A DNA stretch of 62,184 bases from a virus: IMG/VR virus record IMGVR_UViG_3300033150_000672, positions 1 through 62,184 of that record; one strand, given 5' to 3'. Of this stretch, positions 51,265-59,198 are shown piece after piece. Positions within the stretch are counted from its first letter, which is position 1. Each line of letters opens with the position of its first letter. Under the pieces are notes generated by a model. The model did not search any database. It was not told the DNA's origin and saw only the letters and a program-made list of their open reading frames with translations. Both the position numbers and the translations under genes were made by a program.

Positions 51265-51679
51265 CTTTATCCCTCCTATCTCTATCTCTCATCATTATTG
51301 ACAAATCTTTATCCCAAGGAAAAACCACCCAAACATCTTTTGGATATTTTCTAGCAAAAAATTTTGGAATTACTTTTGTTCCTTCTTTATAACATATACA
51401 AACCGTATCAAACCTTCTTAAATAATATAACGTTTCTCCTGAATCACTGATATCATCTACTACCAATGTTTTTTTATCTGGATAAAAATCATCTGTGTTG
51501 GTATAGATATCCATTATATCTAATTGGTAAGCCAGGTGTGTTGCTGGAATTAATCCTCCTCTCTTGATTGTATAAATTTTATCATATTCTTTTCCACTTT
51601 CTTTTATCTGTTTAATTATTGACCTCATATTAATAGAATATTGAGACCAATTCATAAATTCACGTCGTTTTTTTGTCAT
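51245..51679 (-). CDS. Phosphoribosyltransferase, Gpt/Xpt-like (144 aa)
   Basis: TLVVDDISDSGETLY is the 13-residue PRPP-binding loop of type I purine phosphoribosyltransferases, and YTIKRGGLIPATHLAY the first loop; similar in size to xanthine-guanine enzymes. Sitting between QueE and FolE, it may recycle the guanine released by DpdA into GMP, and so to GTP for FolE. That link is inference. Confidence 0.75.
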   Translation of the reverse strand: MTKKRREFMNWSQYSINMRSIIKQIKESGKEYDKIYTIKRGGLIPATHLAYQLDIMDIYTNTDDFYPDKKTLVVDDISDSGETLYYLRRFDTVCICYKEGTKVIPKFFARKYPKDVWVVFPWDKDLSIMMRDRDRRDKGGKSRV

Positions 51680-51680
51680 T

Positions 51681-52322
51681 TTATTTACCTCTTTTATTAT
51701 ACCATACCAATTGATGCAACCGTGGAGAAAATTTCTTTCTATGTTTTACACAATATTCCCAAACCTTTTTTGAAATGGTTTTATCTCTTTTGGCAGCATA
51801 GGTGGTTAATGGCATTAACATTGTTGCTATATCTAACATATCAGTTCCAACATCTCTTAAGTTTGTAACAACTTTGATATCGTAAAAACCAGAACCTCTC
51901 ATTATTTCTTTAATTGCCTTTGCCGTGGTTAGGTCTTTAGGACTGAATGCTACATAATAAAAATTTTTAAAAAAATAATCATAGTCTAATATTGTTCCAT
52001 TGGTTTCTAAATGATGGTCTTTTCTGGTTATTCCTTTTTCTATCATTATTTTTATAACTTCTTCTATAGCACTTCTTTGTAACATTGGTTCACCACCAGT
52101 CCAAATGACTATTTTTTGTTCTGAATCTATTAATTTTAATGCTAATTCTTCTGGAGATAATATCCAATTTGTTTTATTGTGATATTTTGTATCACAATAT
52201 TCACAATTCAAATTACATCCACTTAATCTAACAAATATGGCTGGATATCCAACATATCTTCCTTCTCCTTGTATGCTTTCAAAAACTTCTGATATTCTTA
52301 ATTTAGTCAATTTTATCACCAT
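51681..52322 (-). CDS. queE: 7-carboxy-7-deazaguanine synthase QueE (213 aa)
   Basis: Radical-SAM ring contraction of carboxy-tetrahydropterin. VFESIQGEGRYVGYPAIFVR is the conserved start; LSGCNLNCEYCDT has the CxxxCxxC cluster; VIWTGGEPMLQ is the GGEP motif. Full length. The end overlaps nothing; the start overlaps QueD by 20 bases. Confidence 0.93.
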   Translation of the reverse strand: MVIKLTKLRISEVFESIQGEGRYVGYPAIFVRLSGCNLNCEYCDTKYHNKTNWILSPEELALKLIDSEQKIVIWTGGEPMLQRSAIEEVIKIMIEKGITRKDHHLETNGTILDYDYFFKNFYYVAFSPKDLTTAKAIKEIMRGSGFYDIKVVTNLRDVGTDMLDIATMLMPLTTYAAKRDKTISKKVWEYCVKHRKKFSPRLHQLVWYNKRGK

Positions 52323-52716
52323 AAATTACACTACAACCTGGACTTTCCCATAGTTCAACACTTATTTTTTGAATGTTATCTCCTAAGGTTTCATTTAATA
52401 ATTTAAATATTTCTATTGCTAAATTTTCTGCTGTTGGTTCTCTTTTTTCCAAAATTCTAATACTCATTTTCATTCTATCCAACATTTCAACCAATTCGAT
52501 ATTTTCTGGAGAATCACTTAAAATTATTGTGTGGTCAAATAAATCAATTATTTCTTTGATTTTTTTAAAATCAATCATCATACCAGTATTTGCTAAAGGT
52601 CTTCCTTTCAATATTATTTTTATATTCCATCTATGTCCATGAACATTTTTGCATGCACCGTTGTAATGTGCTAATCTATGTGCTGCATCAAAATGATATT
52701 CAACAGTTTCAATCAA
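52303..52716 (-). CDS. queD: 6-carboxy-tetrahydropterin synthase QueD (137 aa)
   Basis: T-fold enzyme of the second preQ0 step. HFDAAHRLAHYNGACKNVHGH gives the zinc histidines and catalytic cysteine; FDHTIIL, EPTAENLA and LWESPGCS are the other conserved blocks. Overlaps the preceding clamp-loader-partner gene by four bases. Confidence 0.92.
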   Translation of the reverse strand: MIETVEYHFDAAHRLAHYNGACKNVHGHRWNIKIILKGRPLANTGMMIDFKKIKEIIDLFDHTIILSDSPENIELVEMLDRMKMSIRILEKREPTAENLAIEIFKLLNETLGDNIQKISVELWESPGCSVIYGDKID

Positions 52717-53198
52717 AACAAACTCACCTGCCCTCTATTTTTTAAAGAATCTTTTTCAACCGTTATCTTTTCAATTCCTAAACGTTCTCGTTCTTTATCA
52801 GTCAATCCGAATTTTCTCGCCACTTTTATTTTAAATTCTTGACTACTTAAATAATTACATAACAAAGACCAATATATTTTGATTTCCCTATCACTCCACC
52901 TATATCTGATTTTAAAATAATCTTTGAGCCATTCAAAATCATCTTCTCTTTTTATTTTTTTAGGATAAGGAATATATTTGTTATCTTTTTTTACACGAAG
53001 AAACATTTCCATAAGTAATATTTTGTTTGGAACTCCATTCAAAATGCCTTCTTCTATATCTAAAAACAAACTCATATTTCTTTTGTCACTACCAAACCAA
53101 GCGTTGAGTTGCCATAAATTTTTTTCATCTATCTTATTAAAAGATTCAATATCTTTTTTTAGCATATTTTTAAAATCTAAAAGGAGAGGGAAAGTCAT
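52713..53198 (-). CDS. Putative clamp-loader partner with clamp-binding tail (161 aa)
   Basis: No family recognised; helical throughout. It directly follows the PCNA-like and RFC small subunit genes, with four-base overlap, the order found for gp45-gp44-gp62 in T4, where gp62 is the small non-ATPase part of the loader. It ends KNRGQVSLF, a clamp-binding peptide. A functional analogue of gp62 or RFC-L is my inference. Confidence 0.6.
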   Translation of the reverse strand: MTFPLLLDFKNMLKKDIESFNKIDEKNLWQLNAWFGSDKRNMSLFLDIEEGILNGVPNKILLMEMFLRVKKDNKYIPYPKKIKREDDFEWLKDYFKIRYRWSDREIKIYWSLLCNYLSSQEFKIKVARKFGLTDKERERLGIEKITVEKDSLKNRGQVSLF

Positions 53199-54088
53199 TT
53201 CAAAACCTCCATTAATTGTAATAAAAAAGGGCGAATAATTAATTTTTTATTATTAACCCTGTTCATTTCTACATAAGCGGTTCTAATCAAACTCATTGCT
53301 GTTTTCTTTTTTGTTGTTTCATATTCTCCATAAAACAATTTATTTGCCAGGAAATCCATCAATATTTCTTCATCAATATAGTCTCCTTCATATATTTCTA
53401 TCGCTCTTTTGAAATTACCAACCTCTAATGATTCTAAAATTAAAGCAACTCTATTTGCTATTATATTTGTGGTATCTTCTGTTACCTTTCCAGACCTATG
53501 ATAAATAACTTCTAATTCTTTAATCGCTCTTCTGATATCTGGATATGTTGTTTTCACAATATTATAGATTCCTTTTTCATTATATTCCACTCCTTCTAAT
53601 TCACATATTCTATAGAGTAAATTTCCTATATCATCCTTTTTTGGTTTTTTAAATTCTTTACAAACACATCTACTTTTAATTGGGTCAATTATTTTATTTA
53701 CCCAGTTGCAAGTTAATATGAATCTACAATTTTTTTGGTAGGTATCCATAATTCCACGAAGTGATGCAAAGGCTGGTGGTGTTAATTGGTCTGCCTCATC
53801 TAATAATATTATCTTAATATTACCATCTAATGATTTTGTCATAGCAAATTGTTTAACTCTTTCTCTAATCGCATCTATTCCTCTCTCATCACTTGCGTTC
53901 ATTTGTAGATAATGAGCCTTGCGTTGAGAAATTATAACCTTTGCTGTTGTGGTTTTACCCGTTCCTGCGGGTCCATAAAACAGGAAGTTGGGCATTTTTC
54001 CCAACGCAAGACTTGGAATTGAGGGGTCTAGACCAATTATTTCTTCAAATTTCTGTGGTCTATATTTTTCTACCCATAACATTTTCAA
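53195..54088 (-). CDS. rfcS: Replication factor C small subunit (297 aa)
   Basis: AAA+ clamp loader. MLWVEKYRPQKFEEIIG, FLFYGPAGTGKTTTA (Walker A), IILLDEADQLTPPA (Walker B), a CNWVNKIIDPIKSRC sensor/SRC segment. The start may be 54088 or 54082. Length is near that of archaeal RFC-S. No large subunit is present in the window. Confidence 0.93.
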   Translation of the reverse strand: MKMLWVEKYRPQKFEEIIGLDPSIPSLALGKMPNFLFYGPAGTGKTTTAKVIISQRKAHYLQMNASDERGIDAIRERVKQFAMTKSLDGNIKIILLDEADQLTPPAFASLRGIMDTYQKNCRFILTCNWVNKIIDPIKSRCVCKEFKKPKKDDIGNLLYRICELEGVEYNEKGIYNIVKTTYPDIRRAIKELEVIYHRSGKVTEDTTNIIANRVALILESLEVGNFKRAIEIYEGDYIDEEILMDFLANKLFYGEYETTKKKTAMSLIRTAYVEMNRVNNKKLIIRPFLLQLMEVLK

Positions 54089-54966
54089 ACCCCCAAATCA
54101 GGTAGTTCATTTTTTGGAGGTTCAAGTTTTTTCTCGTCTTCTCTACCTTTCTTTTTTAATTCTTCTTCATGTGTCTTTTTCTGGTCTGAAGTTGGATTTT
54201 TTTCTACTTCTTCTTTAGATTCTTTTTGTCTTTCTAAATCAATTTTTGGTGCTATTATAATGGAAATCATTATATTTTCTCCAATTTCTTTCACTTGAAG
54301 TGGTTTGTCATAATCAACTATACTTATGTTTAAATCCTCTCCAAGAGAACCAAAAACTTGATTATACCTATCTCCAGCAATTTTTATATCACAATCTTTA
54401 TAATCAATTTCTATATTTTCCATTATTTTACTATGTTCTGAAATTGTTTTAAACCACAATATTCCTTTTTCAACTGTGATTTCTACATCAGGAACATAAT
54501 TTTTAGAACTTAATGTTGAAATGTTTTGTGTAACCTTTCTCAATATTTCTGTTTTTCCTGTTCTAAAACCTGGGTCAAAATCAATTTTCAATTCTTTTTC
54601 GCATTTATTTTGAACAAATTCTTCATCTGATAGATTTATTGTTGCAATTCTTTTTTCATTTTGAATTGAAAGGACAGAACCACTTTTTTCAACTTTCATT
54701 AATATTTCTCCTGAAAATCCTTTAAGAAGTTTTATTAACAGGTCTACGTCACTGTTAGTTGATGTAGAACCAAGTGGTATATTTAATCCTTCTTTGTATT
54801 CTGTAAATGCTTCTCTCAATAATATTCCTTTAGATAATATGACATTATCTAAACTCATATTTGCAACCATTCCTTTGTTCGTTGTTTTTAAAACCGCGCT
54901 TGGTATTGCTCCTTTTAGTGTCACTTTTTCAAGAAATTCCACTAACTTTTTTGAATTTATTTTCAT
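54085..54966 (-). CDS. pcn: PCNA-like sliding clamp (293 aa)
   Basis: A two-domain clamp of about 240 residues: an N-terminal KKLVEFLEKVTLKGAI pattern, central IDFDPGF, and an end ISIIIAPKID like the YLLAP end of PCNA. An extra, very charged 50-residue tail follows (EKNPTSDQKKTHEEELKKK). Divergent, so this call rests partly on its place just before RFC-S. Clamp partners of the window carry Q-x-x-L-F peptides. Confidence 0.75.
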   Translation of the reverse strand: MKINSKKLVEFLEKVTLKGAIPSAVLKTTNKGMVANMSLDNVILSKGILLREAFTEYKEGLNIPLGSTSTNSDVDLLIKLLKGFSGEILMKVEKSGSVLSIQNEKRIATINLSDEEFVQNKCEKELKIDFDPGFRTGKTEILRKVTQNISTLSSKNYVPDVEITVEKGILWFKTISEHSKIMENIEIDYKDCDIKIAGDRYNQVFGSLGEDLNISIVDYDKPLQVKEIGENIMISIIIAPKIDLERQKESKEEVEKNPTSDQKKTHEEELKKKGREDEKKLEPPKNELPDLGV

Positions 54967-54979
54967 TTTTATTATCCTC

Positions 54980-55285
54980 CTAAAATTCTAATATTTCTTC
55001 ACTCGTTGCTTCTCTATGTTCTATTGGTTTTGGTTTTATTATTTTCTTGGTTTCTGGTTCTGGTAAAGACCATCTAATATTGTATTTTTCTAAGAGTTCA
55101 GATAATTTATATACCTTAACATTCGTGGTATTTATATTAAGTTTTGCGTTTTTAGCCAATTGAATTTTTGTTGCGTTTTCTTCATCACTGGCAGCAATAA
55201 TGTCTGAACCAACCTTAACCTTACCACCTGTTTCATGTATTGTCCAAGTGGTAAAAAACATTTTTAATTTATTCTCCTCATTCAT
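54980..55285 (-). CDS. Hypothetical protein (101 aa)
   Basis: MNEENKLKMFFTTWTIHETGG then a small alpha/beta domain and a proline/lysine linker (PETKKIIKPKPIE) before an acidic end. Start after AAAAGGAGGAATAAAA. No family recognised; in the replication operon. Confidence 0.55.
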   Translation of the reverse strand: MNEENKLKMFFTTWTIHETGGKVKVGSDIIAASDEENATKIQLAKNAKLNINTTNVKVYKLSELLEKYNIRWSLPEPETKKIIKPKPIEHREATSEEILEF

Positions 55286-55287
55286 TT

Positions 55288-55434
55288 TTATTCCTCCTTT
55301 TCGAAATTTTTGCATGGTGGACCACGTGGGTGGATTTTCTTTCCTGGTTTTATTTTACATTTACCACCTGGTGGTGTATCACTTCTTTGAAAGTTCTTAC
55401 AATCTTTATGCATTGGTAGTTTTTCTTCACTCAT
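55288..55434 (-). CDS. Small cysteine-containing protein (48 aa)
   Basis: MSEEKLPMHKDCKNFQRSDT then PPGGKCK and GPPCKNFEKEE; three cysteines and several prolines. CKNF occurs twice. AGGAGGTTCTAG ribosome site. Unknown, possibly metal-binding. Confidence 0.5.
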   Translation of the reverse strand: MSEEKLPMHKDCKNFQRSDTPPGGKCKIKPGKKIHPRGPPCKNFEKEE

Positions 55435-56369
55435 TCTAGAACCTCCTTTATTTTATCATATGTCAAATCTTCCATTACTTTTTGTTCTATTCCAGCCTTA
55501 AAAGATTTTTCAACAACACTCAATCTTTTATTATCACTGGTTAATGTTTGTCTAATAATGATATCACTATTAAACGGAAGTTCTTTTTCACACCTAATTT
55601 TTTCTTGAAATGTTTCTGTATATAATTTTCCCATCTGTCTTTTTTTAAGTTCTTTCGCATAATCTGGTAATTCTCTTGGTCTTGCTGTAAATACAATATT
55701 CACACCATAATTGGTTAGAATTTTTAGTATTTGGAAAATTTTGTAATGCATATTTTTTGGAATAAACCAATCGAATTGGTTTAAAAACTTTAAGGTATCT
55801 GGATCTGCTTTTGCTTTTCCATCTTTTGTCACCTTATTAGCAAGTGTATAAACACCCCAATTAATCACAAAATTCCATAAATCAGATGCTGTGTCTATAA
55901 CCACCGTTCTGACTGTATATTTTCTTTCTTTAACCAATTTTGCTAATTTCAATATGAAATTATTTAATCTTTCAATGGTTGCTTTATAATCAACCAATTC
56001 TCCTTTCTCACCAGATTCATGTTTTAAAACAAGAGGATTGAATATTTTTATATCTTCTTCTTTAAAATATTCATCTCTTATTATATCTGCTCTGCTTTCA
56101 GTGTCTATTATTATAAGTGGTTTAGGAAATGTCATTGATGTGTAGGTCTTTCCAGAACCACTATTTCCATAAAGCAAATAAATATAGGTTTCTCTTCTAT
56201 CTTTATTCACAAAATCAAATGGTTGTCCTGTGTCTTCAACAGCAACTTTCACTTCTGGTGGTTTACTATTTTCATCTACTTGAAAGGTTCTAACTTCTTT
56301 CATTAATGTTGTATCTTCTTTTTTAATTTCCTCTGGTTGTTCTACATCAATCCCCCACCCACTTACCAT
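55431..56369 (-). CDS. RecA-like (Sak4-type) recombination ATPase (312 aa)
   Basis: An N-terminal flexible region is followed by YLLYGNSGSGKTYTSM (Walker A, about residue 68-80), LIIIDTESRADI and VVIDTASDLW (Walker B). Single-domain RecA-like core without the RecA C-terminus, as in phage Sak4/ATP-binding recombinases. It is paired with a presumed SSB, the common Sak4 context. Confidence 0.8.
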   Translation of the reverse strand: MVSGWGIDVEQPEEIKKEDTTLMKEVRTFQVDENSKPPEVKVAVEDTGQPFDFVNKDRRETYIYLLYGNSGSGKTYTSMTFPKPLIIIDTESRADIIRDEYFKEEDIKIFNPLVLKHESGEKGELVDYKATIERLNNFILKLAKLVKERKYTVRTVVIDTASDLWNFVINWGVYTLANKVTKDGKAKADPDTLKFLNQFDWFIPKNMHYKIFQILKILTNYGVNIVFTARPRELPDYAKELKKRQMGKLYTETFQEKIRCEKELPFNSDIIIRQTLTSDNKRLSVVEKSFKAGIEQKVMEDLTYDKIKEVLE

Positions 56370-57472
56370 TCTTCATCACCTTCATTTTGACTTGTTGGTT
56401 GAGGTTCAATTTTTTTGGTTTCAATTTTCTTTTCATTATAGAAAATTCCTTTTGCGGTGACACCAAAAAAATCTTCCCTTTCTCCTTTATCATCTACAAT
56501 ATTCCAACAGGTTCCAGCAATTAAAATCGTTGAGTTTGGTGCTGCATTGAAATTAAGCGCTATGTCTGTCGGCAATTTAACGTAGATTGAAGTCAATTCT
56601 TCATCTGGTGTTTTTAACAATTCATTAAAACTGAATGGTGCTCCAACCTTTAGGTTTGGATTTGGTGCCTGTGAATTATCAGTAACTAATTCTGCTTCAA
56701 AAATAAATAGTGTGAAGTTTCTAACTTTTTCATCTGTATCTAAATATTTTTTCTTTAATTCTTTAATATTCACAAATCTGTCTTGATAATATTTTTTTAC
56801 CACCTGAACGATTGGAACTTCTGTGTTTCCATATTTTATTTCTGTTCCAGATTCTAAATATAGATTCATCGTTCCATCTTCATTATCACTTCCCCTAATT
56901 GCTTTGAAATCACATTCTTTTCCAATGATAATATTTTGTTTTGTGTCTTCTTCAGAAATTGTAAGATTCATTTTCTTAAAAATTGGTTTACCATCCTTTT
57001 CTCCAGCCTGAACAATTCCAGAAACAGTTCTTCTTAATTGAATTTGTAATGGTTTACCATATCTCCAATTTTTCTTACCACTTGGAAATTTTTCTCTCAT
57101 ATCAAAAACAACAGGTTCATCATCTATTATTTTTATTTCTCCATTTTCTAATAATTGTTTTTGTTTAATTGGGTCTTTATATTCTTCTAATTTTTTATTA
57201 ATATAAGATTCATTATCTCTTCTAACATCTCCCATGAATAATATCAATCCTCTAAAGGTATCACTTTTACTATTCAATTTCTTAATACACATATTTGTCA
57301 TTATTCTTTCAAATCTTATTTCTTTTTCTTGTTCATTTAATCCTTTAAATACTTGTAATCTTTGATATGCTTCTTTTAATATTTCCATTGCTTTTTCTTC
57401 TGATATTTTTAATCTTTGAACAATTCCTGATTTATACTTATTTTCTAATTTAGAAAATAACTCATCATTCAT
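56363..57472 (-). CDS. Single-stranded DNA-binding protein candidate (369 aa)
   Basis: A helical N-terminus of about 75 residues, then beta-rich parts (VSGIVQAGEKDGKPIF, NFTLFIFEAELVT) like OB folds, and a flexible acidic end, NEGDEEW, as in SSB proteins, where the tip recruits partners. First gene of its operon, directly before the RecA-like ATPase. OB folds cannot be proved by eye. Confidence 0.6.
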   Translation of the reverse strand: MNDELFSKLENKYKSGIVQRLKISEEKAMEILKEAYQRLQVFKGLNEQEKEIRFERIMTNMCIKKLNSKSDTFRGLILFMGDVRRDNESYINKKLEEYKDPIKQKQLLENGEIKIIDDEPVVFDMREKFPSGKKNWRYGKPLQIQLRRTVSGIVQAGEKDGKPIFKKMNLTISEEDTKQNIIIGKECDFKAIRGSDNEDGTMNLYLESGTEIKYGNTEVPIVQVVKKYYQDRFVNIKELKKKYLDTDEKVRNFTLFIFEAELVTDNSQAPNPNLKVGAPFSFNELLKTPDEELTSIYVKLPTDIALNFNAAPNSTILIAGTCWNIVDDKGEREDFFGVTAKGIFYNEKKIETKKIEPQPTSQNEGDEEW

Positions 57473-57509
57473 ATCAATTCTACCTCCATAATTTTTGGTA
57501 ATATTAATA

Positions 57510-57588
57510 ACTCAGGAGGGACGTTGTCACGTTTCATTGGATGAAACGTTTGGCTCGGATTGACAACAAAATTAGACACCTCCTGAGT
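57510..57588 (-). ncRNA. Three-stem leader RNA of the replication operon
   Basis: Three nested perfect stems: 10 bp (57510-57519 with 57579-57588), 7 bp (57523-57529 with 57561-57567) and 9 bp (57529-57537 with 57541-57549, 3-base loop). On the minus strand two asymmetric internal loops hold AAUCCGAGCCAA and UGUCUAAUUUU. It lies at the 5' end of the predicted transcript, 40 bases before the SSB-candidate gene. No known riboswitch class recognised. Confidence 0.55.
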
Positions 57589-57682
57589 GTCATTTAAAAT
57601 CCGTGCCATAACAAAAATTAATTTCTCGATTTTTTATAAATCTTTATGTTGTAGGTCGTTATATTGGTTTAATTTTAAGATA
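57589..57682 (-). promoter_or_regulatory. TATA promoter of the replication/modification operon
   Basis: TTTATAAAAAAT on the minus strand at about 57631-57642. Start would fall near 57611, about 20 bases before the three-stem leader RNA. No gene lies in 57473-57682. Confidence 0.6.
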
Positions 57683-58009
57683 TCAAAATATACAAATACC
57701 ACAACCATTTTCTTTATCTTCATAAATCAAGCACTCATATTTTTGATTAGAATTTTTTAATTGTTTAATATTTAAGTCATCTTTTATTTTATTCCATTTA
57801 CCTATCTCTTTGAAATTATTCCACATCTCTTGCGTTGGAGACTCTTTTTTATTATAATATTTTCTTCTCCATTTTTTAATTAATTTTCCTCTCTTATAAG
57901 AATTGTTTTCATTCATTATTCTATCAAGGTCTTCTAATTCTTCTATTTCCTTTTGACTTGGTAAATAATCAATATTGAGAAATTTCCAGAAATCAAAATC
58001 TATTATCAT
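57683..58009 (-). CDS. Hypothetical protein (108 aa)
   Basis: Charged, helical, with lysine/arginine clusters (KWRRKYYNKKE) and a C-terminal GCGICIF. Last gene of the early operon. Not recognised. Confidence 0.55.
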   Translation of the reverse strand: MIIDFDFWKFLNIDYLPSQKEIEELEDLDRIMNENNSYKRGKLIKKWRRKYYNKKESPTQEMWNNFKEIGKWNKIKDDLNIKQLKNSNQKYECLIYEDKENGCGICIF

Positions 58010-58392
58010 TTTTTATAACACCTCACTCTTAAACCCTTTACACTAACAAACCATTCTATAATAATATATTCCTTAGTTAATTTTAATAATGCTTTTGTAA
58101 TATTCTTCTGAATATCAACAATACTTCCTTCTACATTAATGTCTTCCTCAAAGATAAAAACTTCAGGTATATTCTCAACTAATTTCATTTCAAACCTCCT
58201 AATTTTTTCAACAACTTCTCCTTTAATAATTTCAATATCAATAAGAGAATTATTTCTTACTTTCTTAGCATATTCTCTTGCTTTTTTCAGAGAATCAAAT
58301 GCATTTAAATGTGGGCCAACTGGAACTCCTCTAATATTTTCTTCCATTATTTGTCCAATCCAAAAGACATAATATATATATTTTTTAGTCAT
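58006..58392 (-). CDS. Hypothetical protein (128 aa)
   Basis: YYVFWIGQIMEENIRGVPVG and KKAREYAKKVRNN suggest a small domain with strand-helix order; the second half is a separate alpha/beta part. Overlaps the next gene by four bases. Not recognised. Confidence 0.55.
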   Translation of the reverse strand: MTKKYIYYVFWIGQIMEENIRGVPVGPHLNAFDSLKKAREYAKKVRNNSLIDIEIIKGEVVEKIRRFEMKLVENIPEVFIFEEDINVEGSIVDIQKNITKALLKLTKEYIIIEWFVSVKGLRVRCYKK

Positions 58393-58645
58393 TTCTTTTA
58401 CTCTTCTTTTTTAAATGTTTTTTAATTCGTTTAACAATATCTTCTTTGTTTTTTAGTCCATATTCTGCAAGCCCAATAATTGTTCTTCCAACTAAATATA
58501 TACCATCAATACTTTCTAAATTTACTTTTGGTGCAACACCAAAAGACATAATTTCTTTTTTTGTTTTGGTATCTACAATTCTTATTTCAAAAGTTATTTT
58601 TCTTCCTTTAACATCTGGAATTTTTATTTTTGTTATATCATTCAT
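58385..58645 (-). CDS. Hypothetical protein (86 aa)
   Basis: Beta strands (KIPDVKGRKITFEIRIVDT) then a short domain and a lysine-rich end. Start at 58645 after AAGGGGTGAAAA. Not recognised. Confidence 0.5.
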   Translation of the reverse strand: MNDITKIKIPDVKGRKITFEIRIVDTKTKKEIMSFGVAPKVNLESIDGIYLVGRTIIGLAEYGLKNKEDIVKRIKKHLKKKSKRND

Positions 58646-58657
58646 ATTTTTCACCCC

Positions 58658-58843
58658 TTACTCCTCCTCAACAATTTTCCATTCTAAAATTAAAAAATTC
58701 TTATCATTTGTTTTTTCAGGAATACTTGCTTTTATGAACCTAATTCCAACTTCTTCATCCTTAAGCATTTTATTTAATTGTTCTAAAAATCCTTTCTCCC
58801 AATATTCTTTTATTAATTTATCTTTCTTAAATTTAACATTCAT
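58658..58843 (-). CDS. Hypothetical protein (61 aa)
   Basis: Helix (LIKEYWEKGFLEQLNKML) followed by strands, ending EWKIVEEE. Start at 58843 after TTGGGAGGGAGAA, overlapping the previous stop. Not recognised. Confidence 0.5.
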   Translation of the reverse strand: MNVKFKKDKLIKEYWEKGFLEQLNKMLKDEEVGIRFIKASIPEKTNDKNFLILEWKIVEEE

Positions 58844-59049
58844 ACTTCTCCCTCCCAATTTTTTTCACCAATCAATATAGTGTAACCATAACCATAAGGC
58901 AACAATTTCTGTAACTTATCAATCAACTCATCCTTATTCAAAACCACAAACTCGCTATCTTTTTGTGTAGTATTTTTTGTTGCTACGAAATGAAGAAAAA
59001 ACTGTGGATGTTTTTCTAATTCTTTTTTTGTAGGTAATGTTGTCTTCAT
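58840..59049 (-). CDS. Hypothetical protein (69 aa)
   Basis: MKTTLPTKKELEKHPQFFLH and DKLQKLLPYGYGYTILIG; a small alpha/beta protein, coupled to both neighbours by short overlaps. Not recognised. Confidence 0.5.
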   Translation of the reverse strand: MKTTLPTKKELEKHPQFFLHFVATKNTTQKDSEFVVLNKDELIDKLQKLLPYGYGYTILIGEKNWEGEV

Positions 59050-59195
59050 TTCTCCTTCTCAACCTCATCTGGTTCAATACTTTCTTCAAAGTGTTTATCT
59101 ATCAAATTTTTAATTTCAACCAATAGGTTGTGGTCATAAATCCATCCATTGTGATATACTCTTATTAATTCATCTTTGTTCATTTTCTTATCCAT
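59046..59195 (-). CDS. Small hypothetical protein (49 aa)
   Basis: After CAGGAGGTTTAAAAA, MDKKMNKDELIRVYHNGWIYD and a glutamate-rich tail. Follows the helicase gene by three bases. Not recognised. Confidence 0.5.
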   Translation of the reverse strand: MDKKMNKDELIRVYHNGWIYDHNLLVEIKNLIDKHFEESIEPDEVEKEK

Positions 59196-59198
59196 TTT

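Noticed and set aside
52303-52716. QueD as pterin synthase for host folate-like cofactors
   Set aside because: It stands with QueE, QueC and DpdA, so the 7-deazaguanine route is the simpler explanation.
57510-57588. preQ1 riboswitch upstream of an operon that makes preQ0
   Set aside because: preQ1-I is a much smaller pseudoknot with an A-rich tail; the three nested stems here do not match any preQ1 class that I know.
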